The notes below the pieces were generated by a model, which saw only the letters and a program-made list of their open reading frames with translations, was not told where the DNA came from and made no database searches. A DNA stretch of 16,628 nt, from contig CBDVBD010000063.1 of the NCBI GenBank assembly GCA_965372135.1, forward strand, positions 1 to 16,628. The letters are read 5' to 3'. The translations under genes were made by a program, and so were the position numbers. The stretch comes from CBDVBD01 sp965372135 (GTDB lineage: Bacteria > Electryoneota > RPQS01 > CBDVBD01). Positions 16,493 through 16,628 of this stretch are shown in pieces (positions within the stretch are counted from its first letter, which is position 1; the number at the start of each line of letters is the position of its first letter).

Positions 16493-16568
16493 TTGGCATC
16501 CACGAAATGTCCATTCTCCAACCGAATGACGTAATCCGAGATGGGTTTATAACATATCGGATACAAAC

Positions 16569-16597
16569 AGTATATTACATTTTTCAGTATTTGTCAA
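16569..16597 (-). promoter_or_regulatory. Near-consensus sigma70 promoter of the TPR/Exb operon
   Basis: On the minus strand, TTGACA (16597-16592) is followed by exactly 17 bases and TATACT (16574-16569; 5 of 6). Predicted transcription start is near 16562, giving a leader of about 70 bases to the ATG at 16492. Bases 16598-16628 hold only AT-rich sequence and no gene that I can see. Confidence 0.88.
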
Positions 16598-16628
16598 GGG
16601 AAAAATGTAGAAATCAAGGAAATAGTCA

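Overview
All twelve supported protein genes lie on the minus strand, so transcription runs from high to low coordinates. The window suggests a diderm (Gram-negative) bacterium of moderate GC. Signal peptides, a lipobox lipoprotein, LysM peptidoglycan binders, ExbB/ExbD energisers and BamD/YbgF-like TPR proteins all point to an outer membrane. The protein style (AgmX/PglI-type domain, large periplasmic TPR proteins, LysM coiled-coil protein) resembles FCB-group candidate phyla or Fibrobacter/Myxococcus-like lineages. That placement is an inference, with no marker here that settles it. I see no mobile element, CRISPR array, tRNA or rRNA, and no gene-free stretch over 300 bases; the longest gap is about 205 bases (4559-4763).

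Region A (16597 down to 6617) is a probable seven-gene envelope-machine operon. A near-consensus sigma70 promoter (16569-16597) is followed by a 725-aa exported TPR protein, a giant exported TPR protein of about 1430 aa that overlaps it, a 143-aa secreted or anchored protein of unknown function, ExbB/TolQ, two ExbD/TolR paralogues, and a TonB-like protein with an AgmX/PglI-type C-terminal domain. A strong intrinsic terminator closes it. The set looks like a proton-motive-force-driven motor (ExbB plus two ExbD) coupled through an inner-membrane-anchored protein to large periplasmic TPR scaffolds. The first ExbD has Asn where the essential transmembrane Asp should be; the second keeps it. This resembles the parts list of the Myxococcus Agl/Glt machinery, but no Pal, TolB or TonB-dependent receptor is present.

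Region B (6539-4764) is aspS, a full-length bacterial aspartyl-tRNA synthetase.

Region C (4632-3295) is a two-gene unit with its own consensus promoter: a 90-aa coiled-coil lipoprotein and a 282-aa exported coiled-coil protein with two LysM domains. Together they look like an outer-membrane/peptidoglycan tethering pair. The unit ends in a terminator that can fold in two alternative ways.

Region D (3278-1) starts with an extended -10 promoter giving an almost leaderless mRNA. It encodes PhoH/YbeZ (TTG start) and, with an ATGA overlap, a 7TM-HD (PgpH/YqfF type) cyclic-di-AMP phosphodiesterase-like protein that runs off the left edge. phoH-yqfF is a widely conserved pair usually followed by ybeY, which would lie just outside the window.
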